DNA of 64,000 bases from Rhizobiaceae bacterium CPCC 101076. GTDB lineage: Bacteria > Pseudomonadota > Alphaproteobacteria > Rhizobiales > Methylopilaceae. This document shows, one piece after another, positions 30,101 through 37,580 of the stretch (position 1 is the stretch's first letter; each line of letters begins with the position of its first letter). The stretch spans positions 124,001-188,000 of the forward strand of contig QDFX01000007.1 of assembly GCA_003347645.1 (NCBI GenBank). The letters run 5' to 3'. The position numbers and the translations under genes were made by a program. The notes under the pieces were generated by a model, which ran no database searches, was not told where the DNA came from, and saw only the letters and a program-made list of their open reading frames with translations.

Positions 30101-32071
30101 CTTGTCGAGGCCGGGCAGATTGGCCTGGTTGAGCTCGCCCGCCACATCCTCGAACTGGATCGAGGTCAGCGCGGAGGAGGTGCGGGCGAGATAACGGACG
30201 CAGGCTTCGAGCGGCGGTTCCGGGGGCGGAGTCGGATCGCTCAGGAGGCCCTGCTCGACCAATGCCTCGCAGAACTGCCCGATCTCCCGGCGCCGCGCCT
30301 CACGCTCGCGCTCCGAGGTCTCGCGGTCGAACACGCCGAGCGTCTGGCGGAGGTCGACGTCGAGTCCGCGCCACCAACCGCGCAAGGTCGGCAGATCGTG
30401 CGTGGTGAAGACCGACAGCGCGTCGCGCGGAAACGTGTCCGGCTTCTTGAACCGGCCGTCCTGCTCGCGCTCGAAGTAGATGACGCGATAGCTGAACAGC
30501 CCCGCTTCCATGATCGCATCGGAGAAGCCTTCGGGCGCGGTGCCGAGGTCTTCGGCGATGACGAGGCATTTGTGGCGGTGGCTCTCCAGCCGAAGGACCG
30601 CGAGCAGCGCCTCGAACGGATACGAGACATAGGCGCCCTCGGCCGCCGACCCGCCCGGCGGGATCAGGAACAGCCGGCGAAGCTGAAACGCATGGTCGAT
30701 GCGGATGGCGCCGGCGTGGCGCATGTTCGAGGTCACCAGTGCCCGGAATGCCGCGAGACCCTGACGCTCCAGCGCCAGCGGGTCGAACGGCGGCAGGCCC
30801 CAGTTCTGCCCTTGCGGCCCGAGCGGGTCGGGCGGCGCACCAACCGAGAGCGTCTGCGAGAAGCGCTCCGGCGCCGCCCAGACCTCGGAACCACCGCGAT
30901 CGGCGCCGACAGCGAGGTCGCGATAGAGTCCGACCATCATCCCGGAGTCGCGCGCCTTGGCCGAGGCCGAGGCGAACTGCATGTCCGCCTGCCATTGCAG
31001 CCAGGCATGGAAGGCGATTTCCTCCCGCTTCTCCTCGCGGAAGAAGGCGACGACATCCGAAATGGGCGACTGGAAATCCTGCGGCCAGTCGCCGGTCCAC
31101 CAGCGCCCCTCGGCGCGGAAATGCTCGGCCAGCGCCTCGAACGTCGCGTGCAGTTCGAGCTGCTCGCCCTGCTCCGCTCGGAATGCGGCGAACCGGTCAT
31201 CGTCCGCGCGCCTGGAAAAATCCTCGAACAGCGCATCGAGCAAGGGCCGCTTCAGTGCCCAGACCGCCTCGTGATCGACGAGCGTGCCGGCGCGAAGCTT
31301 CTCCAGCTCACCGGCATACTCCTCGCTCTCGTAAAGCGATGCGGCCTTGCTCCCGGCGAAACCCTCGATCGCGGTCGGATCGATGTGCAGGCTCTCGAGG
31401 AACAGCCGCGATGATGGCGAATACGGCGAATATTTCGACCGGTCGGCGGCGAAGAGAGCATGCAGCGGAGACAGACCGAGGAAGCTCGCGCCGAGCGCGC
31501 CGGAGCCGGTCGCCGCTTCCGCGATATCGGTGAAATCGCCGATGCCCATATTGCGCGGTGAGGTCAGTCCATAGACCTGCGCGGTGACGCCCCAGAGCTT
31601 CGCACCATCGGCGATCTCGTTTGGCGCCCAGCAGCGCGGCTGCGCGGAAATCAAAGTCGCCGAAGCCTTCGCGCCGCCGCTGGACGCCTCGAGCGCGTAG
31701 TAGCCCGGCGACAAGGGCGGCAGCGTGAACCAACCGTCCTCGATACCGGCCCTGCCCTCGCGCACCGTGCCGGCCTCGTCGATCAGCCTCCACTCGACCT
31801 CACCCGCCTGCGGATTGCGGACCGGAATTCCACCCGGCTGGCCGGAGGTCACGACCGGCAGCGGCGGTATCAGCCCGCACCTGAGCGCCTCGACGAGCGC
31901 CAGGCTGTGCCGCGCTTCGCCAACCGTCGCGGTTGGCAGGCCGAAGCCGTCCAGCACCGCCTGCCGGGATTCCGGCGAGGTCCGGACGTATTCCCCGGTC
32001 TGCCCGTAATAGCCGTCGGCGATGCCGACAAGGTCCGAAAGTCTGGCCAGCAGTTCGTCCCTGTCGCTCAT
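27185..32071 (-). CDS. 4-alpha-glucanotransferase (MalQ) fused to maltooligosyltrehalose synthase (TreY)
   Basis: This 1628-residue protein joins two complete enzymes. Residues of about 1-650 are MalQ (GH77), with nucleophile Asp459 in RIDHAFQLRR and acid Glu507 in IAEDLGT; it disproportionates maltodextrins. Residues of about 700-1628 are TreY (GH13), beginning PPPLATYRLQFHKDF. It has DIVPNHMG, nucleophile Asp1032 in GLRIDHIDGL, and acid Glu1060 in VVEKILEPGEE; it converts the reducing end of a maltodextrin to a trehalosyl end. Both halves keep their catalytic residues. The fusion would place chain remodelling and trehalosyl formation in one polypeptide. It overlaps treZ and glgE by ATGA at both ends. 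Confidence 0.95.
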   Translation of the reverse strand: MSDRDELLARLSDLVGIADGYYGQTGEYVRTSPESRQAVLDGFGLPTATVGEARHSLALVEALRCGLIPPLPVVTSGQPGGIPVRNPQAGEVEWRLIDEAGTVREGRAGIEDGWFTLPPLSPGYYALEASSGGAKASATLISAQPRCWAPNEIADGAKLWGVTAQVYGLTSPRNMGIGDFTDIAEAATGSGALGASFLGLSPLHALFAADRSKYSPYSPSSRLFLESLHIDPTAIEGFAGSKAASLYESEEYAGELEKLRAGTLVDHEAVWALKRPLLDALFEDFSRRADDDRFAAFRAEQGEQLELHATFEALAEHFRAEGRWWTGDWPQDFQSPISDVVAFFREEKREEIAFHAWLQWQADMQFASASAKARDSGMMVGLYRDLAVGADRGGSEVWAAPERFSQTLSVGAPPDPLGPQGQNWGLPPFDPLALERQGLAAFRALVTSNMRHAGAIRIDHAFQLRRLFLIPPGGSAAEGAYVSYPFEALLAVLRLESHRHKCLVIAEDLGTAPEGFSDAIMEAGLFSYRVIYFEREQDGRFKKPDTFPRDALSVFTTHDLPTLRGWWRGLDVDLRQTLGVFDRETSEREREARRREIGQFCEALVEQGLLSDPTPPPEPPLEACVRYLARTSSALTSIQFEDVAGELNQANLPGLDKGHPNWQRRLSVDVENLVAPGSQLAKLAAALVEEGRGARPNVSGLSVPPPLATYRLQFHKDFTFDDAVEIVPYLARLGISHVYASPIAQARPGSTHGYDIVDHSTINVELGGEEAFVRLSDALKEHDLGLILDIVPNHMGVGGADNAAWLSVLEWGEASPLASTFDVDWHRLGAGGKLVVPFLGNRYGDALEAGELKLTFDAEKGEFAVWHWEHKLPICPLNYPDILDRALAALPDEKNGGRTEILAVSERLRAMALETAPERRASFPEEAEALKQRIVVAAKAQDVETALERAVTLMNGIAGQPESFSSLHRLLEEQNYRVAHWRVAASDINYRRFFDINSLGGIRVEKPEVFERAHELIFRLVREDRIQGLRIDHIDGLADPEGYARALQDAVGPGFYVVVEKILEPGEELRPWPVAGTTGYDVLNQIDGVFVDGRNVERFDTIYKDISDLDAGYGAQLRAAKEEIVETAFASELGVLVSDLKRVANADRKTRDYPVLAILRALVEIIARFPVYRTYIGPDGNPEPADVALLAKTLRQAKRWSNLPDRSVHDFIGAALTGEIDTSGPGRPAPEDVARFRRRFQQLTGPVMAKSLEDTLFYRYARLISLNEVGGDPDHFGIPVEKFHALNEARANSWPNAMIATATHDTKRGEDARARLTALSELPDEWARALDDWRDVVEGMLGRIDGEEVPDGNDQAMILQALLGAWPLELLEGDDAELADAFRDRIKAYAEKALREAKRFTSWVNTDEEYEKAVADFLDELLIPGGDFFTEFRPLANRLARLGTLNGLSRTVLKCTLPGVPDIYQGTEFWDFSLVDPDNRRPVDYRAREAALAAGKRPDELLGDWMSGAVKQALIARLLADRADTPLLYAEGGYSALTSKGAKAEHVIAYLRVLGQDALAVAVPRLVAGLVSGDASLPDASVWEDTTISVPAGHWRDLVTGRIVESDGFLSAGELFSAFPAAVLRKVP

Positions 32072-33873
32072 GCCCCGCCCTTGATAATGGTTCCTGTCCA
32101 GCGCGGCAGGTGCACGCTCGTCCCCGCGACAACGCTATCGGTGCTCCGCCACAGAAGCCGCTCGCCGGGCGCGAGTTCCGCTTCCAGAACGTCGTCGCCG
32201 AAATTCGCAAGCAGTCTCAAGCGCCCGCCATCGAACAGCCATTCGACGGCGAGCGCCATATCGTGCGGCACTCCGTAACTGCCGCCGCGGAACCGGGTCT
32301 TCAGAAGTGGAACGATCTCCTCGGCGCGGATCCTCAGCAGATCCTTCGTCTCCGCCCGCGAGGTCGCATGCGGCTTCCTGTGCACCTCGTCCCAGTCGAT
32401 CCGCGACCGCTCGAATGTCTTCGGGTCGGTCGGATCCGGAACGCGATCCTCATGATCCTTGAACGCCTTGAACTTCTTGAACTCCGCCCGTCGCCCCTCG
32501 CGCACGGCTTTGGACAGGCCCTTGTCGTCCGAAAAGTCGACGAAGAACTGGAACGGCGTGGACGCATCCCAGTCCTCGCCCATGAACAGCATCGGAATCT
32601 GCGGCCCGAGCAGCAGCGCGGCGCGCGCCAGCTTCAGCTTCTCGGCCGGTACGATATGCGCGAGCCGCTCGCCGAGCGCGCGATTGCCGACTTGGTCGTG
32701 GTTCTGCAGGAAGGCGACGAACGCCTGCGGCGGCAGGTGCCCGGAAGCCTCTCCCCGCTTCTTGCCGAGATGCCTGGACTGTTCGCCCTGGTAGCAGAAC
32801 CCCTCGGCCAGCGCCCGGCCGAGCTTCTCGACCGGGCTGTCGGCGAAGTCCTCATAATAGCCCTCGTCCTCGCCGGTCAGCAGCGGGTGCCAGCAATTGT
32901 GGATGTCATCGGCCCATTGCGCCGTGTGGAAATGCGGCTTGCCGTTCGTACGCTCCAGCCAGCGCGCCTCGTTCGCCTCGTTTTCGAGGATCAGGTGGAT
33001 GTCGCGGCCCGGAAACGCTTCACGCACCCGCCGCGCCAGCTCGTCGAGGAGATGCCGCTCGCTGTCGTCGAGGATCGCATGCACAGCATCGAGCCGCAGG
33101 CCATCGAGATTGTATTCGTCGAGCCAGTAGAGCGCGTTGTGAACGAAGAAGTCGCGCACGATCTCCGCGCCCTCGCCGTCGACATTGATCGCCGCGCCCC
33201 AGGGCGTGTGGTGCCGCTCGGTGAAGAACTTTTTCGCGAAGGCGTGAAGATAATTCCCTGACGGTCCGAAGTGGTTGTAGACGACGTCGAGCAAGACCAT
33301 CAGGCCGTGCTTGTGAGCGGTGTCGACGAAGTGCTTCAGTTCGTCGGGCGTGCCGTAGGCGGCGTCGGGCGCGTAGATCAGTACGCCGTCGTAGCCCCAG
33401 TTCCGCTTGCCCGGAAAATCGCCGATCGGCATCAGCTCGATCGCGGTGACGCCGAGATCGGCGAGCTCCGGCAGCCTTTTCTCCAGCGAGGCGTACGTAC
33501 CCTCCGGCGTCGCGGTGCCGACATGCACCTCGTAGATCACTGCCTTTTCCCAAGGCCGGCCGTGCCAACCGGGGACCGTCCATTTGTAGGCCGCCGGATC
33601 GACGACCATGCTTGCGCCATGCACGTCGTCCGGCTGGAAGCGCGAGGCCGGGTCGGGCACGGTCAGGTCCTTGCCGATGCGATACTGATAGCGGCTGCCG
33701 GCCTTGGCCTCCCGGACCGTCACCTCGCGCCAGCCGTCGCCGGCATCGGGCAGGTCGGTCTCCCGCCCGTCCACCACGAGCGTCACGTGCTTCGCCGTCG
33801 GCGCCCACAATGCGAACCGCACGCCGTCATCAACGATCTGCGCGCCAAACGGCATTGCGTGCACGCGTGGCAT
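32068..33873 (-). CDS. treZ: Malto-oligosyltrehalose trehalohydrolase
   Basis: The 601-residue GH13 enzyme releases trehalose from maltooligosyltrehalose made by TreY. It starts with an E-set/CBM48-like module (FGAQIVDDGVRFALWAPTAK). The barrel has DVVYNHFGPSGNYL, the nucleophile Asp262 in GLRLDAVHAI, the acid Glu297 in LILENEANE, and FLQNHDQVGNRA. The start ATG at 33873 lies two bases after the glgX stop. The same frame stays open for 108 codons upstream, but that stretch is the wrong frame of glgX and is not part of the protein. The stop overlaps the malQ-treY start (ATGA). Confidence 0.96.
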   Translation of the reverse strand: MPRVHAMPFGAQIVDDGVRFALWAPTAKHVTLVVDGRETDLPDAGDGWREVTVREAKAGSRYQYRIGKDLTVPDPASRFQPDDVHGASMVVDPAAYKWTVPGWHGRPWEKAVIYEVHVGTATPEGTYASLEKRLPELADLGVTAIELMPIGDFPGKRNWGYDGVLIYAPDAAYGTPDELKHFVDTAHKHGLMVLLDVVYNHFGPSGNYLHAFAKKFFTERHHTPWGAAINVDGEGAEIVRDFFVHNALYWLDEYNLDGLRLDAVHAILDDSERHLLDELARRVREAFPGRDIHLILENEANEARWLERTNGKPHFHTAQWADDIHNCWHPLLTGEDEGYYEDFADSPVEKLGRALAEGFCYQGEQSRHLGKKRGEASGHLPPQAFVAFLQNHDQVGNRALGERLAHIVPAEKLKLARAALLLGPQIPMLFMGEDWDASTPFQFFVDFSDDKGLSKAVREGRRAEFKKFKAFKDHEDRVPDPTDPKTFERSRIDWDEVHRKPHATSRAETKDLLRIRAEEIVPLLKTRFRGGSYGVPHDMALAVEWLFDGGRLRLLANFGDDVLEAELAPGERLLWRSTDSVVAGTSVHLPRWTGTIIKGGA

Positions 33874-33875
33874 CG

Positions 33876-35987
33876 TCAGTGCGCTCCGGGAATGGTCGCG
33901 TGCTGGAACAGGACGAGCGATCGGGGCGCAAGTTTGAAGGTCTCGCCGGCGCGAAGCGTGATCGGCTGTTCGCCGCGCACGAGTCCGTCCGGGATGTTCG
34001 TGTCGAAGATCTGCACCCACACCTCCCCAGGCAGCATGTCGGCCAGCTTGAAGTCGACCTCTTCGTGCCAGGCGTTCATCATCAGGAGGAAACGCTGGCC
34101 GTCCGCTGCGTCGTTGCCGAACTGGAAACCGATCGTGCGCCGAAGTCCGTTGCTCCAGTCGCCCGGCGTCATCTCCCGGCCTTCCGGCACCAGCCAATAA
34201 CTGTCGCGGAGGATCGATCCGGGAACCTGCGCGCCGGTCAGAAACGTCCGGCGGCGGAACGCATCGTGCGACTGCCTGAGATTGATCGCGGCCTGCGTGA
34301 AGGCGAACAGGTCGGGATCCGCCTCGGCCGTCTTCCGCCAGTCGAACCAGTTCGTGTCGTTATCCTGCGCATAGGCGTTGTTGTTGCCGTTCTGCGTGCG
34401 CGACTGCTCGTCGCCCATCAAGAGCATCGGCACGCCCTGCGAGAACATTAGCGTCGCGAGGAAATTGCGCTTCTGGCGCGCGCGCAGCTCGTTGATCTCG
34501 GGATCGTCGGTCGGGCCTTCGACGCCGCAGTTCCAGCTCAGATTGTGCGAATGGCCGTCGTTGTTGTCCTCGCCATTCGCCTCGTTGTGGCGGTCGTTGT
34601 AGCTGACGAGGTCGTTGATGGTGAAACCGTCGTGTGAGGCGATGAAATTGACGGTCGCCCAAGGATGGCGGCCGGTCGGCTCATAGGTTTCACGTGAACC
34701 GGCGATGACGCGGCCGAGCGCCGGAAGCTGCGCGTCGTCGCCGCGCCAGAACGCGCGCACCGTGTCGCGGTACTGGTCGTTCCATTCGCTCCACCCGGCC
34801 GGAAAATTGCCGACGCGGTATCCGCCGCCGCCGACATCCCACGGCTCGGCGATGAGCTTCACCCGCGACAGGAGGGGATCCTGACCGCACGCCTGCAGGA
34901 AGCCCGAGCGGGGATCGAATTCGTAGGGATCGCGCGCAAGCGTCGGCGCCAGATCGAAGCGGAAGCCGTCGATGTGGTAGTTCTCGACCCAGTGACGGAG
35001 CGAATCCATCACCATCTGCAGGACGCGCGGATGCGACACATCGAGCGTATTGCCGGTCCCGGTCGAATCCCAGGAATGGCGCGGGCTTTCCGGCGGCAAC
35101 TTGTAATAGACCGCGTTGTCGATGCCGCGGAACGAGAGCGTCGGGCCGAGATGGTTGCCCTCGCAGGTATGGTTGTAGACGACGTCGAGGATGACCTCGA
35201 TCCCGGCATCGTGCAGAGCACGGATCGCGCCCTTGAAGCCTGCAACACCTGCCTCGCCGAGATAGCGCGGCTCCGGCGCGAAATAGCCGAGCGTGGAATA
35301 GCCCCAATAGTTCTTCAGCCCCTTCTCGACGAGGAAACGGTCGTCGACGAAGGAATGGATCGGCATCAGCTCGATCGCGGTGATGCCGAGCTTCAGCAGA
35401 TGGTCGATCACCTTCGGATGGCCAAGCGCCGCATAGCTTCCGCGCATCGCCTGCGGGACATCCGGGTGGAGTTGCGTCAGGCCCTTCACATGGGCTTCGT
35501 AGAAGATCGTCTCGTTCCACGGTCGGCGCGGCGGACGATCATCGCCCCAATGGTGCGACGGGTCCTCGACCACGCATTTCGGCATCATCCGCGCGCTGTC
35601 GCGGCGATCCATCGTCAGATCGGCTCGCTGCGAGCCGATCCGGTAGCCCCACATCGCGTCGTGCCAGCGAAGCTTGCCGGACAAGAGCCGCGCATAGGGG
35701 TCGATCAAGAGCTTGTGCGGATTGAAGCGATGGCCGCGGGCGGGATCGTAAGGGCCGTGGACGCGGTAGCCATAGAGCTGTCCCGCGGTCAGGCCCTCGA
35801 CATAGACGTGCCAGACATTGTCGGTGCGCGCCGGCAACTTGATGCGGGTGATCTCCCGCTCGCCGGTACCTTCGAACAGGCAAAGTTCGACCGCCGTCGC
35901 ATGTTCCGAAAATAGAGCAAAGTTGACGCCCTTGCCGTCCCAGGTCGCCCCAAGCGGGAACGGCTGGCCGTCGTCGATGCGATTCAT
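33876..35987 (-). CDS. glgX: Glycogen debranching enzyme GlgX
   Basis: This GH13 isoamylase-type enzyme of 703 residues has a CBM48 module opening with PFPLGATWDGKGVNFALFS, NHTCEGNHLGPTLSFRG, the nucleophile Asp345 in GFRFDLAPTLA, the acid Glu381 in LIAEPWDVGG, and FIASHDGFT. It hydrolyses alpha-1,6 branches of limit dextrins and supplies linear chains to TreY and MalQ. It is the first gene of the operon. The start at 35987 is preferred because it sits at the family's usual N-terminus with a weak GAGAA before it. An ATG at 36083 would add 32 residues with no recognisable features and no ribosome binding site. Confidence 0.94.
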   Translation of the reverse strand: MNRIDDGQPFPLGATWDGKGVNFALFSEHATAVELCLFEGTGEREITRIKLPARTDNVWHVYVEGLTAGQLYGYRVHGPYDPARGHRFNPHKLLIDPYARLLSGKLRWHDAMWGYRIGSQRADLTMDRRDSARMMPKCVVEDPSHHWGDDRPPRRPWNETIFYEAHVKGLTQLHPDVPQAMRGSYAALGHPKVIDHLLKLGITAIELMPIHSFVDDRFLVEKGLKNYWGYSTLGYFAPEPRYLGEAGVAGFKGAIRALHDAGIEVILDVVYNHTCEGNHLGPTLSFRGIDNAVYYKLPPESPRHSWDSTGTGNTLDVSHPRVLQMVMDSLRHWVENYHIDGFRFDLAPTLARDPYEFDPRSGFLQACGQDPLLSRVKLIAEPWDVGGGGYRVGNFPAGWSEWNDQYRDTVRAFWRGDDAQLPALGRVIAGSRETYEPTGRHPWATVNFIASHDGFTINDLVSYNDRHNEANGEDNNDGHSHNLSWNCGVEGPTDDPEINELRARQKRNFLATLMFSQGVPMLLMGDEQSRTQNGNNNAYAQDNDTNWFDWRKTAEADPDLFAFTQAAINLRQSHDAFRRRTFLTGAQVPGSILRDSYWLVPEGREMTPGDWSNGLRRTIGFQFGNDAADGQRFLLMMNAWHEEVDFKLADMLPGEVWVQIFDTNIPDGLVRGEQPITLRAGETFKLAPRSLVLFQHATIPGAH

Positions 35988-36111
35988 ATGGAGCGTTCTC
36001 ACGATGGCGTGCTGCACAGATTGCGCAGTGTCGCTCAACGCACGAGCCCAGGAAGTGGGTCCGGAAGTCAGTATGTTTTTCATCCCATCGATGTTTGGTC
36101 AAAGAGTGCAA

Positions 36112-36127
36112 CAACGCCATGGCGTTG
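36112..36127. promoter_or_regulatory. Perfect 16-base palindrome upstream of the glgX-glgB operon
   Basis: CAACGCCATGGCGTTG lies in the 259-base gap between the GT4 gene and glgX. A TTGACC hexamer follows it on the minus strand, but no good -10 is visible at the right distance. Perfect symmetry and location suggest a repressor operator for the operon. A hairpin ending the GT4 transcript is the alternative, though no T-run follows. Confidence 0.4.
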
Positions 36128-36246
36128 CAAGCGCCGGGCCGCATCGCGGGTATGACTATCGCACGCACGCAAGTGGAATGTCCGAGGGACCGACGGATCG
36201 GTCACCTCGGGCAACTTGTCCTACATACGCTCGTATTCGGCTCGTC

Positions 36247-37311
36247 TTACGAGCCCTGGATATTGACGAGATGCGGCCGTATGCGGCGGTCTTTGATCAT
36301 GCCGCGATAGACGTCGAGATATTGTTCGGTCATTTGCCGGGCGGTGAAGCGTTCCTCGAAGCGGCGGCGGATCATCGGCCGCGACAGCGAATCGAGATTG
36401 CGCACCGCGCCGACGGCGCTCGTCTGGTCCTCGACGACGAAGCCGGTGACGCCGTGCTCGACGACTTCGGACACCGACCCGCGATTGAAGGCGATCACCG
36501 GCGTGCCGCAGGCCATCGCCTCGATCATGACGAGGCCGAAGGGCTCCGGCCAGTCGACCGGCACCAGGAGAGCGATGGCGCCGCTCAGGAAATCCGCCTT
36601 CTGCCCGTCGTTGATCTCGCCGATATACTCAATGCCATCTGTACCCAGATACGGACGGATCGTCTCATCGAAATAGTCCTGATCGGCGCGGTCGACCTTG
36701 GCGGCGATCTTCAGCGGCAGGCCGCAGCGCTGGGCGATGTCGATCGCCCGGTCGAGGCGTTTTTCCGGCGAGATACGGCCGAGGAAAGCGAGATAGGAGG
36801 GGACGACCGGCTGCGGAGTGAGCAGGTCGGCCGGCAGGCCGTGATGGACCGTCGCGGTCCAGTTCGCCTCCTGTACCGGGCGGCGCTGGGCGTCGGAGAT
36901 CGATACGACCGGGACCTCGGAGAAGGTCTCGAATACAGGCTGGTGTTCCGGCAGATCGAGACGGCCGTGCAGAGTGGTGACGAAGGGCGTGGACTGACCC
37001 GACATCAAGGAAAACGGGTAATAGTCCAGATGGAAATGCATGAGATCGAATTCGTCCGAGCGACGATAGACGTGTTCGATCATCATCATATGGAGCGCGT
37101 TGGGATCGCGCACCGTACCGTCGAGACGGAGCGCCCTCGGCCAGATTGCCTCGAGCTTCGCACTCGTCCTTGAGTCGCCACTGGCGAAGAGCGTGACGTC
37201 GTGTCCGAGCGCGACCAGTTCCTCGGTCAGCCACGAGATCACTCGTTCGGTCCCGCCGTAAAGCGTGGGCGGCACGGCTTCGGTCAACGGGGCGATTTGT
37301 GCAATCCTCAT
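36247..37311 (-). CDS. Glycosyltransferase family 4 protein
   Basis: The 354-residue GT-B retaining glycosyltransferase has the N-domain motif PPTLYGGTERVISWLTEEL and the nucleotide-sugar-binding C-domain motifs FLGRISPEKRLDRAI and WPEPFGLVMIEAMACGTPVIA with the catalytic-type EPFGLVMIE glutamates. There is no signal peptide or transmembrane helix, so it works in the cytoplasm or at the inner membrane face. The acceptor is unknown. Its place upstream of the glucan/trehalose operon on the same strand raises the idea of a GlgM-like maltose-1-phosphate role. However, its N-terminus resembles general GT4 enzymes more than GlgM or GlgA, so that remains conjecture. Confidence 0.88.
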   Translation of the reverse strand: MRIAQIAPLTEAVPPTLYGGTERVISWLTEELVALGHDVTLFASGDSRTSAKLEAIWPRALRLDGTVRDPNALHMMMIEHVYRRSDEFDLMHFHLDYYPFSLMSGQSTPFVTTLHGRLDLPEHQPVFETFSEVPVVSISDAQRRPVQEANWTATVHHGLPADLLTPQPVVPSYLAFLGRISPEKRLDRAIDIAQRCGLPLKIAAKVDRADQDYFDETIRPYLGTDGIEYIGEINDGQKADFLSGAIALLVPVDWPEPFGLVMIEAMACGTPVIAFNRGSVSEVVEHGVTGFVVEDQTSAVGAVRNLDSLSRPMIRRRFEERFTARQMTEQYLDVYRGMIKDRRIRPHLVNIQGS

Positions 37312-37580
37312 GGAAGCTCCTTTTCCGACCTTGAGCTGCGGTGCGCCTCGCTTGCGAGGCCCGCGAACTTGAAAAAGGAAATGTGTTCATAGTTGAACGA
37401 GATAGCGGCGTTCTCCTGCGCGATGTCGGCGATTGAGCCGACCGCTCGGAACCGATGCGCGCACTCCGTCATTCCTCGCCAAGGAAGCGCCAAACTTCTG
37501 ATTGATTTGCTGGATACGAGTTGCAATGCCCGGTGCACGGCGGGCCAAGCCATCTCACAGCGCGAAGGTACTCACTGCCG

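Noticed and set aside
33874-34197. Apparent 108-residue N-terminal extension of TreZ
   Set aside because: It is an alternate frame of glgX with Arg/Ala-rich composition; the real TreZ starts two bases after the glgX stop.
36247-37311. GT4 gene as glycogen synthase or GlgM
   Set aside because: The N-terminal region follows the general PPTLYGGTERV pattern of diverse GT4 enzymes; nothing specific to GlgA or GlgM is visible, so only the family is called.
37385-37398. GTTCATAGTTGAAC inverted repeat in the GT4/ABC gap as a LexA box
   Set aside because: The alphaproteobacterial LexA site is GTTC-N7-GTTC (direct); this is GTTC-N6-GAAC and does not fit.
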